From positions 1-62,756 of the forward strand of contig JAJCYC010000081.1 of NCBI GenBank assembly GCA_029263115.1: a stretch of DNA of 62,756 nt. The letters run 5' to 3'. A model generated the notes under the pieces. The model ran no database searches. It was not told the DNA's origin and worked only from the letters and a program-made list of their open reading frames with translations. The position numbers were made by a program, and so were the translations under genes. This document shows, in pieces, positions 45,916 through 55,135 of this stretch. The stretch's first letter is position 1; the number at the start of each line of letters is the position of its first letter. Origin of the DNA: Pseudonocardia sp. Its GTDB lineage: Bacteria > Actinomycetota > Actinomycetes > Mycobacteriales > Pseudonocardiaceae.

Positions 45916-46162
45916 CGCGCGGCGCGGCGAACGGCTGCGTGCACGGAACGTGTCGCGCATGGGTGACCGCGACCGCCGTTCGGCTACCGAACAGGCCCGG
46001 TGGCCTCCTTGTTGGTGACGACGGGTGAGCAGCGGGTCCGTCGTGACTAGCGTTCTGACACGAACATCACGTTCTGGCAACAGAGAACAGTCGGCCGATC
46101 CCCAGCGGTCGTCCCCGGGTCGCGACCGATGTCGAGGCCCGGGATCCCGAGAGGAAAAGGTT
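45916..46162. other. intergenic region upstream of the M23 gene
   Basis: About 250 bp without a supported gene. Two GCGTTCTGAC/ACGTTCTGGC-like direct repeats (~46,050-46,077) separated by about 20 bp could be protein sites. A riboswitch of the c-di-AMP type, common before actinobacterial cell-wall hydrolases, was looked for but no matching core was seen. Confidence 0.35.
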
Positions 46163-47065
46163 GTGGCACGGCACCGCTCCCCCCAGAGCCGGCGCACACA
46201 CCTCAGGCTCCCGCTGCCGGCCACGGTGCCGGCGGGAGCCGGTGGTGCGTACCGGCACCCCGTACCCCGGCCGATCGGCTCGGCGCTGCCCGGCCGTTTC
46301 GCGGCCGCCGCCGTGGCCGGCAGCGTCCTCGCATCCGCCGGTCAGATGGCGCTGGCCGAGGCGCTCCCCTCTGCCCTGGACGGGGCGAACGTGCTCCGGG
46401 TCGGTATTGGTGAGCTGATCGGGCCCGGGACGGCATCAGCGTCGGCGGCGCTCGCACCGGCCGGTGTACCGCAGGTGCCGGCCGTCGCGCCGGTGGTGGT
46501 CGAGCCGCAGGTCGTCGGCGCCGCGGACCTGCTGAAGGCGGTCGAGCTCGACCGCATCGCCGTCGAGCAGGCCCGTGCCGCGGAGGAGGCCCGTGCCGCG
46601 GAGGAGGCCCGTCTGGCGGAGGAGGCCCGGCACGCGGAGGAGGATCGGGCGGCTGCGGAGTCGGCGATCATCAGCGGCGGTGGGGGCGTGCAGATGATGG
46701 TGGGCCGCATCACCTCCGGATTCGGGCCCCGTTGGGACGCCCAGCACAAGGGCCTCGACATCGCGGCGCCGATCGGCACCCCGATCCGCGTCCCGCTCGA
46801 CGGCACCGTGATCGACTCCGGACCGGCCAGCGGCTTCGGGCTGTGGGTGCGGGTGCGGCACGCCGACGGCACGATCACGCTCTACGGGCACATCGACCGC
46901 ACGCTGGTCGAGGTGGGCCAGCAGGTGTCGGCGGGCGAGATCATCGCTGAGGTCGGCAACCGTGGCCAGTCCACCGGGCCGCACCTGCACTTCGAGGTCA
47001 TCACCCCGAGCGGCAACATCAACCCGACCCCGTGGCTGGCGGAACGCGGGATCGGCGTCACCTGA
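46163..47065 (+). CDS. M23-family peptidoglycan endopeptidase
   Basis: 300 residues from GTG 46,163 with GAGGAAAAG upstream. A basic N-terminus (~1-40), one hydrophobic signal segment (GRFAAAAVAGSVLASAGQMA), then a helical region of EEAR(A/L/H) repeats (~135-165). The C-terminal lysostaphin-like domain has the zinc ligands in HKGLDIAAPIG and HLHFEV. It cuts peptide cross-links in peptidoglycan outside the cell. The repeat helix probably spaces the catalytic domain from the membrane. Single gene with its own promoter. Confidence 0.88.
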   Translation: MARHRSPQSRRTHLRLPLPATVPAGAGGAYRHPVPRPIGSALPGRFAAAAVAGSVLASAGQMALAEALPSALDGANVLRVGIGELIGPGTASASAALAPAGVPQVPAVAPVVVEPQVVGAADLLKAVELDRIAVEQARAAEEARAAEEARLAEEARHAEEDRAAAESAIISGGGGVQMMVGRITSGFGPRWDAQHKGLDIAAPIGTPIRVPLDGTVIDSGPASGFGLWVRVRHADGTITLYGHIDRTLVEVGQQVSAGEIIAEVGNRGQSTGPHLHFEVITPSGNINPTPWLAERGIGVT

Positions 47066-47220
47066 CTTCGGCCAGCGACCCGTCGGATCCCCGGAACCAC
47101 CGTGGAGGTCGTCCGTGGGTTCCACATGAGCGACTCTTGTGTGTTGAGTTAGTCGACTCTATCCTCTTGTATCGTGATGTCTATCGATACCGTTAGTCAC
47201 GGTTGGGGCCACGGGTCGTG
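47066..47220. promoter_or_regulatory. AT-richer promoter region of the multicopper oxidase cassette
   Basis: 155 bp. Around 47,140-47,205 the A/T content rises sharply. It holds AGTCGACT inside a GAGT…ACTC frame (~47,146) and TATCGATA (~47,184), both perfect palindromes, but no CsoR or CTACT box. A distinct regulator is likely. Confidence 0.4.
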
Positions 47221-48253
47221 ACGTCCCGACGCAGGTTCCTGACCGGCGCCGGGGCGGCGCTCACCGGCGCCGCAGGGGTGGCCTTGGCCGGCACAGCCGG
47301 GGCTGGACAGAGTCCGCCCGCTCCCGAGCCCGGCATGTCGGGCATGGGGCACGGCCGGCGGCGTCAACGGCCCGATGTTCGCGCAGGGCGCGACCGTGGA
47401 CCATGAGGCGAACGGGTTCGACCCCACCGACATCCTGCGCGACTTCGACATGGGCCAGACCTCGACGCTGCCCGACGGGCGGACGATGCGGGAGTGGTCG
47501 ATCACCGCGGTCGACAAGGAGGTCGAGGTCGCCCCGGGAGTGCTCTTCCCGGCGTGGACGCTCAACGGCCGCATCCCCGGGCCGACGCTGCGCTGCACCG
47601 AGGGCGACCGGCTGCGGGTGCGGTTCACCAACACCTCCGAGCATCCGCACACCCTGCACTTCCACGGCATCCATCCGGCCGACATGGACGGTGTCCCGAT
47701 GGTCGGGCGCGGCGTGATCTCCCCGGGCGAGGAGTTCGTCTATGAGTTCGACGCCGAACCGTTCGGGTTGCACCTGTTCCACTGCAATGTGGCTCCGCTG
47801 GCCGAGCACATCTCCCGTGGCATGTACGGCACGTTCATCGTCGACCCCCCGGGAGGGCGCCCGCCTGCCGACGAGATGGTCATGGTGATGCACGGCTACA
47901 ACACCACTTTCGACGCCGAAGCAACCAGCTCTACGCCGTCAACGGCATCCCGTTCCACTACATGAACGAGCCGGTGCGGGTGCGGCGCGTGGAGCTGGTG
48001 CGGGTCTACCTGGTCAACATCCTGGAGTACGACCCGATCAACAAGCTTCCATCTGCACGGCAACTTCTTCAACTACTACCCGACCGGCACCAGCCTGACG
48101 CCGGTCGAGTTCACCGACGTGATCATGCAGGCCCAGGGCCAGCGCGGCATCTGCGAGATCCGGTTCCCCACCGCGGGGATGTTCATGTTCCACGCCCACA
48201 AGACCGAGTTCGCCGATCTCGGCTGGATGGGCTTCTTCGAGGTGACCCCGTGA
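47221..48253 (+). CDS. two-domain multicopper oxidase/nitrite-reductase-like protein, Tat-exported, with three frameshifts
   Basis: About 345 residues in three frames. GTG 47,221 begins a Tat signal ([16 protein letters not shown]). Domain 1 has [15 protein letters not shown] and the type-1 copper region [18 protein letters not shown]. Domain 2 has [15 protein letters not shown], then [14 protein letters not shown] and [19 protein letters not shown]. Copper ligands are all visible once frames are joined. Breaks are near 47,360, 47,925 (one G missing before AACCAG) and 48,050. Its stop overlaps the ZIP gene by 4 bp. It would oxidise Cu(I) or a reductant outside the cell. Confidence 0.75.
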
Positions 48254-49566
48254 CCGAAAGTGCCGACTCCAGGACCGCCGGCCCGCAGGACCGCGAACCC
48301 GACCCCCGGGACACCGAACAGGTCACCGCCAGAACCGCCGAGGCGGGCGGCGGCCCGGGGTCGCGAGCCGGCGACGGGAACGGAACGGCCGGCCGCGCGG
48401 CGCGGGTACCGCTGTGGGTGCTCGGCGTGGCGGTCACGGCCGTGATCGGCCTCGTGCTGGGCGTGCTGGCCGTGTTCGGCGCCGGGACGCTGCCCGAGCG
48501 GGCCGGACCGCCCATCGAGGAGCTGAGCGTCGAGCGCACCGTGCTCTCGCCCGGCACGATCGAGATGACGGTGCGCAACATCGGACCGGACCCGGTGCAG
48601 GTCAGTCAGATCTTCGTCAATGGCGTCTACGTCGGGTTCACCGGGTGCGGCGAGCCGCTGGAACGGCTCAGCACCACCGTCCTGACCCTGGACTACCCGT
48701 GGTCGGACGGCACGCCCTACACCGTCTCGATGCTGACCTCGACCGGGCTGGTGATCGAACACGGGATCGCCGCCGGGGTGACCACCCCACCCGCGGACGC
48801 CGACTTCTTCGGCCGGATGGTGCTGATCGGGACCTATATCGGCATCATCCCGGTGCTGCTGGGGATGCTGTTCCTCCCGGTACTGCGCCAGGCGCGCGGC
48901 CGGTCGGTCAAGATCCTGCTGGCACTCAGCGTCGGCGTGCTGGTCTTCCTGGCCGTCGACGCCACGTTCGAGGGGTTCGAGCTGGCCGAGGGCGGCGCCG
49001 TGTTCGGCGGCGGGTTGCTGGTCATCCTGGGGGCCGCGTTCGCCTACCTGGCGCTGATGGGTGTGGATCGCCGGCTGCGCACCCGCACCGCGGCCGCCCG
49101 CCGCGACGACGCGGTGGGCGGGATGCGGCTGGCGCTGCTGATCGCCATCGGGATCGGGCTGCACAACATGGCCGAGGGCCTGGTGATCGGTTCGGCCTAC
49201 GCCGTCGGCGTGCTCGCCCTGGGCGCGGCGCTGATCATCGGGTTCGTCATCAACAACGTCACCGAGGGCGTCGCGATCGTCGCGCCGCTGGCCGACCGGC
49301 GACCGTCGTGGCTCGCGCTGCTCGGGCTCGGGCTCGTCGCCGGCGCCCCGGCCATCCTCGGCGCGGTGATCGGCGGAGCGGTGAACAACCCGGCCTTGGC
49401 CGCGGTGCTCTTCGGCCTCGGGGTGGGCGCCATCCTGCAGGTCGTCGTGCCGATCCTGCCCAGCCTGCGCGAACGCGGCACCCGCACGTTCGACGCCCGC
49501 GTCCTCGGGGGCCTCGCACTGGGGGTGCTGCTCATGTACGGGACGAGCCTGTTCTCGGCGGCATGA
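48250..49566 (+). CDS. ZIP-family metal transporter with a large exported N-terminal domain
   Basis: 438 residues from GTG 48,250. Residues ~1-55 are hydrophilic, then one helix ([23 protein letters not shown]), an exported β-rich domain (~80-185) and about eight membrane helices. The ZIP metal site is clear: [14 protein letters not shown] and [17 protein letters not shown] proteins usually import Zn, Fe or Mn. Coupling to a multicopper oxidase suggests uptake of a metal oxidised by it, as inference. The exported domain is unusual for ZIP. Confidence 0.85.
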   Translation: MTESADSRTAGPQDREPDPRDTEQVTARTAEAGGGPGSRAGDGNGTAGRAARVPLWVLGVAVTAVIGLVLGVLAVFGAGTLPERAGPPIEELSVERTVLSPGTIEMTVRNIGPDPVQVSQIFVNGVYVGFTGCGEPLERLSTTVLTLDYPWSDGTPYTVSMLTSTGLVIEHGIAAGVTTPPADADFFGRMVLIGTYIGIIPVLLGMLFLPVLRQARGRSVKILLALSVGVLVFLAVDATFEGFELAEGGAVFGGGLLVILGAAFAYLALMGVDRRLRTRTAAARRDDAVGGMRLALLIAIGIGLHNMAEGLVIGSAYAVGVLALGAALIIGFVINNVTEGVAIVAPLADRRPSWLALLGLGLVAGAPAILGAVIGGAVNNPALAAVLFGLGVGAILQVVVPILPSLRERGTRTFDARVLGGLALGVLLMYGTSLFSAA

Positions 49567-50042
49567 CCGCCGTGACGGACGCCATGCCCGGGACCGCCAC
49601 CGACCGAGCCGCCGACGGCGCGGCAGGCCCGGCGGACGACCACAACAGGCCGGGCCTCAGCAGGCGGACCGCCCTGCTCGGGATGTGTGCGACCGGTGCC
49701 GCCGCGATGGCCGGATGCGCCACCGGCCGAGCCGAGACCACCGCGGCGGCACCCGGCACGCCGGTGGCATCGACGTCCGACATCCCCGTCGGCGGCGGGA
49801 GGATCTTCGCCGAGTACGACCTGGTCGTCACCCAACCCACGGCGGGGACGTTCGCGGCCTTCTCCGCAACCTGCACCCACCAGAGCTGCACCGTCGCGAC
49901 GGTGGAAGGCGGGGACATCGTCTGCCCGTGCCACGGCAGCAGGTTCGCGATCACCGACGGCACGGTCACCACCGGCCCGGCCACCCTCCCGCTGCCCGCG
50001 CAGGCGATCGACGTGACCGGCACGTCGATCAGTAGCGCCTGA
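49563..50042 (+). CDS. Rieske [2Fe-2S] lipoprotein
   Basis: 159 residues from ATG 49,563, overlapping the ZIP gene by 4 bp. A Tat-like [19 protein letters not shown] signal ends in a lipobox Cys (~52). The Rieske cluster motif is CTHQSC (Cys104, His106) and CPCHGS (Cys121, His124), with Cys109 and Cys123 for the disulfide. It is an electron-transfer protein on the outer face of the membrane. With MCO and ZIP it forms a three-gene cassette. Confidence 0.9.
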   Translation: MTAVTDAMPGTATDRAADGAAGPADDHNRPGLSRRTALLGMCATGAAAMAGCATGRAETTAAAPGTPVASTSDIPVGGGRIFAEYDLVVTQPTAGTFAAFSATCTHQSCTVATVEGGDIVCPCHGSRFAITDGTVTTGPATLPLPAQAIDVTGTSISSA

Positions 50043-50120
50043 ACCGGCGCTGGTGGAGGTCGAGCGGCCACAGAGGGCGGCCGGAGCAGCAGACCCGACG
50101 CCGGCAGGGGAGCAGCCGGT

Positions 50121-50600
50121 TCAGGCGGCGCATCGCATCTGGAGTACCCGGGTGGTCGTCACCACGAGCACGAGCGTGCCGATCGACTCGACGACCAGCG
50201 TCGTCACGACCAGCTCGCCGCCCAACTGCTGTCGGATTCCGAACAGGCCGACGGTCAGCGCGAGCACCAGCGCGAGCAGCGTGCCCGCCATGAACAGCAG
50301 GCCCAGCGCGCTTGCCAGTACTCGAAGGAACCACCGCCGGGCCGCGAGGATCGCCACCGCCAGGACCAGCCCGCCGATCGCGTTCAGCACGAAAAGCACC
50401 CCGATCAGGCCGCCGGACCCGGTGAAGCGGAGGTAGAGATGGATCCCACCCATTGCCAGGAGCAGGACGGAGCTCAGGGCCTGCCATACGATCAGAGAGC
50501 GGCGCCGCCTGTGGCGAGCGCTGCCTGGATCGCGCCAACCCGCATCCTGGGACTGCGAGGTCACGTCGGTCGCCCCTTCCGAGGGCTCAGGCCCATTCAT
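50121..50600 (-). CDS. four-helix membrane protein, last gene of the second CsoR-box operon
   Basis: 159 residues from ATG 50,600 (MNGPEPSEGATDVTS). A basic cytoplasmic N-terminus (ARHRRRRSLIVW) and four helices, with GGIHLYLRF in the first and GLFGIRQQLGGELV before the last. The upstream frame to 50,909 is shadow. It follows the ferric reductase-like gene by 14 bp. The His in helix 1 could bind haem or metal. No family recognised. Confidence 0.65.
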   Translation of the reverse strand: MNGPEPSEGATDVTSQSQDAGWRDPGSARHRRRRSLIVWQALSSVLLLAMGGIHLYLRFTGSGGLIGVLFVLNAIGGLVLAVAILAARRWFLRVLASALGLLFMAGTLLALVLALTVGLFGIRQQLGGELVVTTLVVESIGTLVLVVTTTRVLQMRCAA

Positions 50601-50614
50601 CGGTCCGGGGCGGC

Positions 50615-51385
50615 TCACCGCTGGTTCGACGGGGCGCCTGCCCGCCGCCTGCGCACCGTCGCGACGAAGGCCGCCCCCTGCAGCGCCAGAACCAGCGTCC
50701 CGAGAATCACCAGCGGGAACCGGAACCAGTTCGGCGGCGGCGGGTCCCGGTGGAACGACAGAGTGTAGTGCAGGAACAGGAAGTAGCCCGAGTGCAGGAC
50801 GGAGAGGTAGAAGGCGGTATAGGCGCCGGTGTGCAGCCACTTCCAGCCGGCCGGGCCCAGCCGGCGCACCGCCCGGTCGGTGGAGGTGGCGGCGAGCGCC
50901 AGCAGCCACAGCACCGCAACCAGACCCACGAGGTTGGCCAGCCCGAATCCCGGTTCCATCCGGGCCTCGCGTCCCAGCTGTGGCACGAACTCATAGCCGA
51001 GGAACCGCTGCAGATCCCATCGGACCCATCCGTTGAGGATCAGCAGCGTGTGCACCAACGCCGTGGTGGCCGCCCAGATCCCGATTTGCCGGCGCCAGGG
51101 GAGCATCCGCCCGACCGCGGTGGAGAACCGCGCCGCGGGTCCGAGGGCGAGCACGACATAAAGCAACACGATCGCCGCGTCACCGAAGGCTCGCCACAGC
51201 CGCATCTCCGGGTCCCACTCCGGGCGGCTTGCCCAGAACATGGCGACTAGCAGGGCGGTCGCCAGCATCAGCCAGCAGTGCCGGACGAGGCCAGCCCGCG
51301 GTCGGGGGCCGGAGGCCGGCCGGCCGGCCCCCCTGCCGCGCAGGGGCAGGCTCGGGGCGGCCGCAGCCGATCGGGAGGGGTTCAT
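50615..51385 (-). CDS. ferric reductase-like transmembrane protein
   Basis: 256 residues from ATG 51,385. About six helices with spaced His in the pattern of b-haem ferric reductases: ALVHTLLILNGW (helix 3), WLHTGAYTAFYLSVLHSGYF (helix 5). LLYVVLALGPAARF and RRQIGIWA also match the family. There is no flavin or NAD domain, so it may work like YedZ/MsrQ with a partner. It is in the operon with the multicopper oxidase. Confidence 0.8.
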   Translation of the reverse strand: MNPSRSAAAAPSLPLRGRGAGRPASGPRPRAGLVRHCWLMLATALLVAMFWASRPEWDPEMRLWRAFGDAAIVLLYVVLALGPAARFSTAVGRMLPWRRQIGIWAATTALVHTLLILNGWVRWDLQRFLGYEFVPQLGREARMEPGFGLANLVGLVAVLWLLALAATSTDRAVRRLGPAGWKWLHTGAYTAFYLSVLHSGYFLFLHYTLSFHRDPPPPNWFRFPLVILGTLVLALQGAAFVATVRRRRAGAPSNQR

Positions 51386-51436
51386 CAGCACCGTCCAGGG
51401 GAGAAGGGGATTGTGCGTGGGCAGTTCGGCCGGGGC

Positions 51437-51934
51437 TCACGGGCCCGGCACCGTCTGGTCGTCGACCTCGGGAGGCGCTCCCTGCCTGCCCCGCGCCCGG
51501 CGGACCGCTCGACCCGCCGCGGCGGTCGCCACCAGCAGCAGCAGTCCCGTCGTGGAGATCGCCAGCGTGGCGGGTGCGGCGGGTCCGCCACCCTGGACGG
51601 CGGAGCGCACGATCAGCCCGAACGCCACGAGCACCGTGCCGGCCATCGCCACGCCCAGGTGCACCAGCACCCGCCGGTGGGCCTCGGAGCCGGCGGGGAT
51701 CGGCGCGGCGGCGACCATCCCGGCGATGCCGGCGACCACCGCCCCGACGAGGCCGAGACCGGTCGACCAGGTGGCGATGCGCACGAGGCCGGGGTCGCCG
51801 GTGAACCGGGAGGCGACGTCCAGGACCGGTGCCGCCGTCCAGCAGGCGGTCGGTGCGAGCACCAGCGAGGCATGCACACTTCTGCGGCGGGCTGCGTCGC
51901 CAGGTGTCGAGGGGAGGCCGGGATGCTCATCCAC
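51437..51934 (-). CDS. DUF2231-like four-helix membrane protein
   Basis: 165 residues. ATG 51,934 overlaps the upstream VanZ-like gene by 8 bp. Four helices; SVHASLVLAPTACWTAAPVLD in the first resembles the HP..hf..ul pattern of DUF2231, and AHRRVLVHLGVAM in the third adds His residues that may bind haem. Such proteins are often near redox enzymes. The assignment is moderate. Confidence 0.6.
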   Translation of the reverse strand: MDEHPGLPSTPGDAARRRSVHASLVLAPTACWTAAPVLDVASRFTGDPGLVRIATWSTGLGLVGAVVAGIAGMVAAAPIPAGSEAHRRVLVHLGVAMAGTVLVAFGLIVRSAVQGGGPAAPATLAISTTGLLLLVATAAAGRAVRRARGRQGAPPEVDDQTVPGP

Positions 51935-52445
51935 GACGCGCTCCGTCCGACCGCTGCCACGATCGGACCGCGACCGCTCCGGCCGCGACCCCGACGAGGC
52001 CCCCGGCGACGTTGAGGACGTAGTCGGCCGCGCTGCACACGCGCCCGGGAACGACGAGCTGGGCGGCCTCGATCAGCCCCGGCAGCACGAGCACGACCAT
52101 CAGCGGTGGCAGCGTCCGGCGCATACCCAGGACCAGCGTCAGGCCCAGCGGCACGAACAGCGCAGCGTTGAGGAAGCTCTCGAGATCGTGTCCAGCCTCT
52201 GACAGCACGTAACCCAGATCGAGTCCGCCCAGCGAGGCGCAGCCCGGGATCGATGCGCGGTCGGCAGCAACCAGCGTCAGCGCGGCGGTCGCCGCCAGGC
52301 ATGCGCCGGCGAGCAGGACGGGCAGCGGTCGCCAGCCGGTCCGGACGACCAGCGGTCGCCACAGGACCACGACCACCGCCACGCCGACGAGCAGCACCAC
52401 GACCGTCGACGTGGAGACAGGGACGACGTGCAACACCGACGTCAC
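51927..52445 (-). CDS. VanZ-like membrane protein
   Basis: 172 residues from GTG 52,445, overlapping the multicopper oxidase stop by 4 bp. Five helices with the family's LNAALFVPLGLTLVLGMRR and GLIEAAQLVVPGRVCSAADYVLNVAGGLVG blocks (N-x-x-x-F-x-P-x-G; E-x-x-Q; D-x-x-x-N-x-x-G). VanZ proteins confer low-level teicoplanin resistance in some bacteria, but most are of unknown role. Here it lies in a copper-oxidase operon. Confidence 0.8.
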   Translation of the reverse strand: MTSVLHVVPVSTSTVVVLLVGVAVVVVLWRPLVVRTGWRPLPVLLAGACLAATAALTLVAADRASIPGCASLGGLDLGYVLSEAGHDLESFLNAALFVPLGLTLVLGMRRTLPPLMVVLVLPGLIEAAQLVVPGRVCSAADYVLNVAGGLVGVAAGAVAVRSWQRSDGARRG

Positions 52446-53989
52446 CTCGGGACCCCCGGCCGAACCGTGGTCGGCACGGCTACCTGCTCCACGTAGGAGA
52501 CGACCGTCATCATGCCGGCCTCCCCGTGGTAGACGTTGTGGCAGTGGGTCAGCCACTGCCCCGGGTTGTCGGCGTCGAAGTCGACCTCCACCGCCTGCCC
52601 GGGCAGCACGACCGCGGTGTCCTTGCGCGGCCCGACGCCGGCGGCGGTGCGCATCTGGAACGTGTGCCCGTGCACGTGCATTGGATGGAACATCGTGGTG
52701 GTGTTCTCGAACCTCAGCCGTACCCGCTGCGCCGCCCGTACCGGCAGCCCGCGGCCCGGGTCGTAGGTCTCGCCGTTGATCGTCCAGGTGTAGCCCGGCT
52801 CCGGACCGCCGAGCACCATGTCGTGCACCACGTCGGGCTCCCGGCCGGGCAGGGTCACGGACTCGGCTGCCGGGATGTCGTTGACCAGGGTCGCCGGGCG
52901 GGCCGCCAGGGCGACCGCGGCCGTCGTCACGTCCGGGGCGGGCCCCTGGCCGGGTTGCAGCAGCACCTGCGTGATGCCGTCCTTGCCCTCGGCGAGTCCG
53001 ATCAGCGGTACCGCGACGTCCGGCATGTCGATCATCGAGTCGACGCGCTCGCCCATGCCCAGCAGGACCGCTTCGGCCTGCGTGGGGACGACCGGGAACC
53101 CGTCGGTGTGGGTGATGGTCATCGGGGTACCGGGCACGCCCACGCGGAACGCGGTGTCCCCGCCGGCGTTGATCAGGCGCAGCCGGATGCGGCGCCCCGG
53201 TCGGGTCCGGTGCGACCGCGCGGCCTCGGCGGTGCGGCCGTTCGCCAGGAAGAACGGGTACATGACGTCGCCCGCGTCGCCGCCCAGTAGCTCCGAGCGG
53301 GGCATCGCCATCCCGCCCATGTCCATCCCGCCCATCCCGACGGCGAGCAGGTCGGCCAGCACCCGGTCGGGGTCCCGGCCGGTGCCGTCGAGCCAGTCGT
53401 CGAACACGACGACCAGCTCCTCGTCGTAGCCTCCCGGTTCATCCGGGTCCTCGACGATCAGCGGCGCGTAGAGACCACGGTCGAGCTGCGTGCCGACGTG
53501 CGGGTGGAACCAGTAGGTGCCGGCGTCGGGCACGGTGAACTCGTAGCCGAACCCGGCGCCGGCCGCGATCTCGGGCTGGGTGAGGCCGGGGACGCCGTCC
53601 ATGTCGTTGCGCAGCGCCAGGCCGTGCCAGTGCACCGTGGTCGGCTGGGGCAGGTCGTTGCGCAGCTCGACGCGCAGCAGGTCGCCGCGCCGGACCCGGA
53701 TCTCCGGCCCCGGCAGCTCGCCGCCGTAGGTCCACGTCGAGACGGCTCGCCCGCCGAGATCGACCTGGCCGGTGACCGCGGCGAGCCGGACGTCGACGGC
53801 CTGCTGCCCGGCGGCTCGGCGGGCCCGTTCCAGCTCGGCGACCGCCGCCGAGCCCGCGCCGACCGCGGTGGTCCGCGGTCCCGGCCCGGCCGCGCATCCG
53901 GCCACCAGGCCGACGCCCAGACCTCCGGTGACGGCCAGGAACCGGCGGCGGCCCAGCAGCAGTGGCCCGCTCACTCGACGAGGATCCAC
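52442..53989 (-). CDS. three-domain multicopper oxidase (laccase/CueO type), Tat-exported
   Basis: 515 residues from GTG 53,989. A Tat signal (GRRRFLAVTGGLGVGLVAGC) with a possible lipobox Cys. All four copper motifs are present: HWHG, WFHPH, HPMHVHGHTF and HCHNVYHGEAGM, so type 1, 2 and 3 centres should form. A Met-rich loop (GMGGMDMGGMAMP) is typical of cuprous oxidases. It would turn Cu(I) into less toxic Cu(II) outside the cell. It is 4 bp after the membrane protein that starts the operon and has no frameshift. Confidence 0.92.
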   Translation of the reverse strand: MDPRRVSGPLLLGRRRFLAVTGGLGVGLVAGCAAGPGPRTTAVGAGSAAVAELERARRAAGQQAVDVRLAAVTGQVDLGGRAVSTWTYGGELPGPEIRVRRGDLLRVELRNDLPQPTTVHWHGLALRNDMDGVPGLTQPEIAAGAGFGYEFTVPDAGTYWFHPHVGTQLDRGLYAPLIVEDPDEPGGYDEELVVVFDDWLDGTGRDPDRVLADLLAVGMGGMDMGGMAMPRSELLGGDAGDVMYPFFLANGRTAEAARSHRTRPGRRIRLRLINAGGDTAFRVGVPGTPMTITHTDGFPVVPTQAEAVLLGMGERVDSMIDMPDVAVPLIGLAEGKDGITQVLLQPGQGPAPDVTTAAVALAARPATLVNDIPAAESVTLPGREPDVVHDMVLGGPEPGYTWTINGETYDPGRGLPVRAAQRVRLRFENTTTMFHPMHVHGHTFQMRTAAGVGPRKDTAVVLPGQAVEVDFDADNPGQWLTHCHNVYHGEAGMMTVVSYVEQVAVPTTVRPGVPR

Positions 53990-53993
53990 GTGC

Positions 53994-55073
53994 TCACGAC
54001 CCCGCGCCACGGTCGGGGATCCAGCCGACGACCACCCCGAGCGCCGCGGCAACCAAAGCAGACAGGCCGACGACCCCGGACCAGAGCTCGACCGGCCAGC
54101 GCACCCCTTCGGTGATCGCCAGGGCGACGAGCTGAGCGGGCCACAGCAGCAGCGGCACCGTGGCCGCCAGCGCCGGCAGCAGCAACGTCTGGGGCAGGCG
54201 AGAACGCTCGACGCCGGCCATGGCCACCTCGACCCCGACCGCGGCGACGGTGACCGCAGCGGCCACCGCCACGCCGTACGTGCTGAAGCCACCCACCGCG
54301 ACCGACAGCCAGGCCACGACCCCGACCGTTAGCACGACCGCCCCGTGAGGGCGCCGACCGATTCGCTGGGCAAGCAGCAGGGGGGCGACAAGCAGCACGG
54401 TGGTCACCAGGTAGCCGGCCAGCCCGGCGACGGCGGACAGCTCAGCCGCCTCATGCCCGGGCGCGCCCTCCGGGATGCGGGTCACCTCCTGAGCAGCCGC
54501 TGGCCCAGTGAACACCGAGACGTAGAGCAGGAAGAACGCGCCCAGCGCGGCGACCAGGGTCAGCGACAGCATCGCCGGCAGCTCGGTGGACACGCCCGGG
54601 CCACCCTCGGCGACCGGCCGCGCCCAGTCGGCCCTCAGTGCCGCGGTCAGGGCCAGCGCCCCGCCGGTCAGCAGCACCAGGTGCGTGGGGCTGACCAGGG
54701 CGTCGATTCCGGTCTCCACCCCGAACACGACGTGCCACACCATGTCGCCCACCCCGCCCAGCCCGAACAGCAGCACGCCGAGCGCGGCGACCGGATAGCC
54801 GACCGGGAGCGCCCTGCTCCATGGCAGGCCTAGCCGGCGACCCCGCAGGGCGAGGACCCCGAGCCACACCGCGCCTGCGGCGAACCCGCTGTAGAGGACC
54901 CCGTGCCACGGGGTGAAGAACGTCTCCAAGCCGGGAAGATTCAGGTGGGCCCAGCCATCGACGAACAGTCCGAGGATCAACCAGATGTCGAATGCAGTGG
55001 TGGCCAGGTCGTCGCGGGTGGACGTGGTCAGGCGCTCAGGCCGCTCTATCGTTGCTTCCAGGGCGGTCGTCAT
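53994..55073 (-). CDS. nine-to-ten-helix membrane protein, first gene of CsoR-box operon
   Basis: 359 residues from ATG 55,073 with GGAG six bases upstream. Helices carry FVDGWAHLNLPGLETFFTPWHG, GDMVWHVVFGVETGIDALVSPTHL and other His/Trp pairs, suggesting a metal- or haem-binding membrane protein. The Asp/His patterns recall proteins seen beside multicopper oxidases in actinobacteria, without an assigned function. The upstream CsoR-like box makes copper control likely. Confidence 0.7.
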   Translation of the reverse strand: MTTALEATIERPERLTTSTRDDLATTAFDIWLILGLFVDGWAHLNLPGLETFFTPWHGVLYSGFAAGAVWLGVLALRGRRLGLPWSRALPVGYPVAALGVLLFGLGGVGDMVWHVVFGVETGIDALVSPTHLVLLTGGALALTAALRADWARPVAEGGPGVSTELPAMLSLTLVAALGAFFLLYVSVFTGPAAAQEVTRIPEGAPGHEAAELSAVAGLAGYLVTTVLLVAPLLLAQRIGRRPHGAVVLTVGVVAWLSVAVGGFSTYGVAVAAAVTVAAVGVEVAMAGVERSRLPQTLLLPALAATVPLLLWPAQLVALAITEGVRWPVELWSGVVGLSALVAAALGVVVGWIPDRGAGS

Positions 55074-55084
55074 GATCCGCTCCA

Positions 55085-55101
55085 ATACCTAGGGGGGGTA
55101 C
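55085..55101. promoter_or_regulatory. CsoR-like box before the multicopper oxidase operon
   Basis: ATACCTAGGGGGGGTAC, the same layout as the box before csoR (outer ATAC/GTA, central TAG and G-run). It lies 12 bp upstream of the first start codon of the operon 55,073-50,121. Confidence 0.7.
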
Positions 55102-55135
55102 TTGTGCGTCCGGTCGTCGCACCCTGTCAAGCGGT

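Noticed and set aside
45862-46162. possible c-di-AMP riboswitch before the M23 gene
   Set aside because: The region has hairpins and short repeats but not the conserved core sequences of that riboswitch.
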